A stretch of 6,154 nucleotides of DNA from an uncultured Gemmatimonadota bacterium. Lineage in GTDB: Bacteria > Gemmatimonadota > Gemmatimonadetes > Gemmatimonadales > Gemmatimonadaceae. Within the stretch, counting starts at the first letter, position 1; the number at the start of each line of letters is the position of its first letter. Below are positions 4,894-6,154 of the stretch, piece by piece. The position numbers and the translations under genes were made by a program. The notes beneath the pieces were generated by a model. The model was given only the letters and a program-made list of their open reading frames with translations, was not told where the DNA came from and made no database searches. The DNA lies in contig CAMLDY010000133.1 of the NCBI GenBank assembly GCA_946478895.1, positions 1-6,154 of the forward strand. Direction: 5' to 3'.

Positions 4894-6126
4894 ATGAAGG
4901 CTGTTGTCTCCATTGCAGTAGTTGCCGCCGGCGCCTTTGCGTGCGCTGCCCCTCCGTCGGCGCGTGTCGTGGCCGCTCCACCAACTCCGATCAAGTACAT
5001 CGAGCCCGAGCTTGGCCTCAACAACTCGGGCCTCGATACGTCGCTCGCCACCAAGCTCGACAAGCTGGTGAAAGTCGCGATAGAAGAAGCCGTGGCGCCG
5101 GGTGTTGCGATCGCGGTCGGCCGAAACGGGCACATCGCCTACATGAAGGGCTACGGCTACATCGATTGGAATCAGCCAGGCTCGCCCGCTGTCGACACCA
5201 ACACGCTCTACGATCTCGCCTCGCTGACAAAGGTGGTCGCCACCACCACGCTGGCGATGATTCTCGAGGAGGCCGGTCAGCTCGACATCAATCGCACCGT
5301 CGCATCGTATCTGCCCGAGTTCAACTCGCCGGAGAAGGCGCAGATCACCGTCAGGCAGCTGCTCACCCACAGCGGCGGACTCGAGGCAGGCGCCAACATT
5401 TACCGGACGGCGCGCGGCCGCGACCAGTACCTCGCTCAGATCAACGCGCGGCCGCTCCAGTACGCGCCGGGCACGAGCATGATCTACAGCGACTGGGACA
5501 TGATCCTGCTGCAGCTGGTGATGGAACGCATCACGGGCAAGACTCTCGATGTGCTGGCGACTGAAAAGATTTTCCGACCGCTCGGCATGATCGACACCCA
5601 GTTCCAACCGCCGATCTCGCTGCGCCCCCGCATCGCGCCGACCCAGGTCGACGATGCCCGCGGCGGCCTGCTGTGGGGAACGGTTCACGACGAGAACGCG
5701 TGGGCAATGGGCGGCGTCGCCGGCCACGCCGGATTATTCTCGACGGCGAAAGATCTCGCGCTCTTCTCGATGATGATTCTGAACGGTGGCGAGGGCGTGA
5801 ATGGAGTGCGCATCGTCAAGCCCGCGACCATCGCACGCTGGACGGCGCGTCAGGGCAAGGAATCGACTCGCACGCTCGGCTGGGATTCGCCCGAAGGCGG
5901 ATCGAGCGCCGGCCAGTTCTTCTCGCCGTGGAGCTTCGGCCACACCGGCTTCACCGGAACTTCGATCTGGATCGATCCGGAGAAGGACCTTTTCGTGGTG
6001 GTGCTCACCAACCGGGTGAATCCAACGGGAAACAACACCCGGCATGTGCAGCTGCGGCGGGATGTCGCGGACGTCGTGCAGCAGGCGGTGCTTGGCGCTC
6101 GGATAGTTAACTGGGAAGCGAGATAA
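4894..6126 (+). CDS. Serine hydrolase of the beta-lactamase/class C (EstB-like) superfamily, exported
   Basis: This encodes a 410-residue serine hydrolase of the penicillin-binding fold. Residues 1-17 form a signal (VVSIAVVAAGAFAC) with a possible but weak lipobox at C17. The catalytic SxxK is SLTK at 110-113 within LYDLASLTKVVATT. LLTHSGG is at 157-163, the second motif Tyr is Y198 in IYSD, and the third motif is HTG at 350-352, in place of KTG, within GHTGFTGTSIWIDP. GVAGHAGLFSTAKDLALF (274-291) is typical of esterase/D-aminopeptidase-like members. YSD and HTG argue for a peptidase or esterase role rather than a true drug-hydrolysing lactamase. The ATG is three bases after the GH3 stop (TAA-ACC-ATG), and a GGA lies inside the end of the GH3 gene, so translation is probably coupled. 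The same two domains occur fused in Bacteroidetes-type proteins, which supports a joint role in peptidoglycan turnover. Resistance function is not implied by the sequence. Confidence 0.92.
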   Translation: MKAVVSIAVVAAGAFACAAPPSARVVAAPPTPIKYIEPELGLNNSGLDTSLATKLDKLVKVAIEEAVAPGVAIAVGRNGHIAYMKGYGYIDWNQPGSPAVDTNTLYDLASLTKVVATTTLAMILEEAGQLDINRTVASYLPEFNSPEKAQITVRQLLTHSGGLEAGANIYRTARGRDQYLAQINARPLQYAPGTSMIYSDWDMILLQLVMERITGKTLDVLATEKIFRPLGMIDTQFQPPISLRPRIAPTQVDDARGGLLWGTVHDENAWAMGGVAGHAGLFSTAKDLALFSMMILNGGEGVNGVRIVKPATIARWTARQGKESTRTLGWDSPEGGSSAGQFFSPWSFGHTGFTGTSIWIDPEKDLFVVVLTNRVNPTGNNTRHVQLRRDVADVVQQAVLGARIVNWEAR

Positions 6127-6154
6127 CGGCGTAGCGACTCGGCCGCGTTGCTGG
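6127..6154. other. Window end, no feature seen
   Basis: These 28 bases after the serine hydrolase stop contain no recognisable terminator, start codon with ribosome binding site, or copy of the palindrome end seen after the other two stop codons in this window. Confidence 0.5.

Noticed and set aside
4690..5727. Long open frame antisense to the serine hydrolase gene (345 residues)
   Set aside because: It has the same composition artefact and spans the junction of two well-supported plus-strand genes.
4894..6126. True antibiotic-resistance beta-lactamase
   Set aside because: The HTG third motif, the YSD second motif, the EstB-like GHAGLFST segment and the coupling to a NagZ-type gene fit a peptidase or esterase better.

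Overview
This is a GC-rich, gene-dense bacterial window (roughly 60-65 % GC by eye). The protein families and their particular forms resemble what I know from Gemmatimonadota or the wider FCB group: a thioredoxin-like protein with a SEDWCGDA motif, an M28 peptidase lipoprotein, and a two-domain GH3 NagZ beside a serine beta-lactamase-like hydrolase. That placement is inference, because the window has no rRNA or other marker gene.

Layout. Positions 1-186 hold one copy (E1, cut by the window start) of a roughly 193-bp nested palindrome. Next come two minus-strand genes that look like a small operon read right to left: an ElaA-type GNAT acetyltransferase (767-1282) followed 10 nt later by a thioredoxin-fold protein (202-756). 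A 52-bp divergent gap separates elaA from a plus-strand M28 zinc peptidase with a fibronectin-III-like tail (1335-2810). Three bases after that gene's stop is the second palindrome, E2 (2814-3006). After E2 a perfect TATAAT sits 5 nt before the ATG of a GH3 beta-N-acetylhexosaminidase (3043-4890). The serine beta-lactamase-like hydrolase gene (4894-6126) follows after 3 nt. The last 28 bases show nothing I can name.

How the parts work together. The GH3 enzyme and the serine hydrolase are probably one transcriptional and translational unit for envelope peptidoglycan turnover: one would remove GlcNAc, the other would act on a peptide or ester bond. I recall the same two domains occurring fused in single Bacteroidetes-type proteins. 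The M28 peptidase, the GH3 enzyme and the serine hydrolase all start with a short hydrophobic segment ending at a Cys (C19, C16, C17), so all three are probably exported and two or three may be lipoproteins. ElaA and the thioredoxin-like protein look cytoplasmic.

The most unusual item is the paired palindrome. Both copies begin just after a stop codon and both lie in the same orientation relative to the gene they follow, which suggests a mobile or RNA-level 3'-end element rather than random intergenic sequence.
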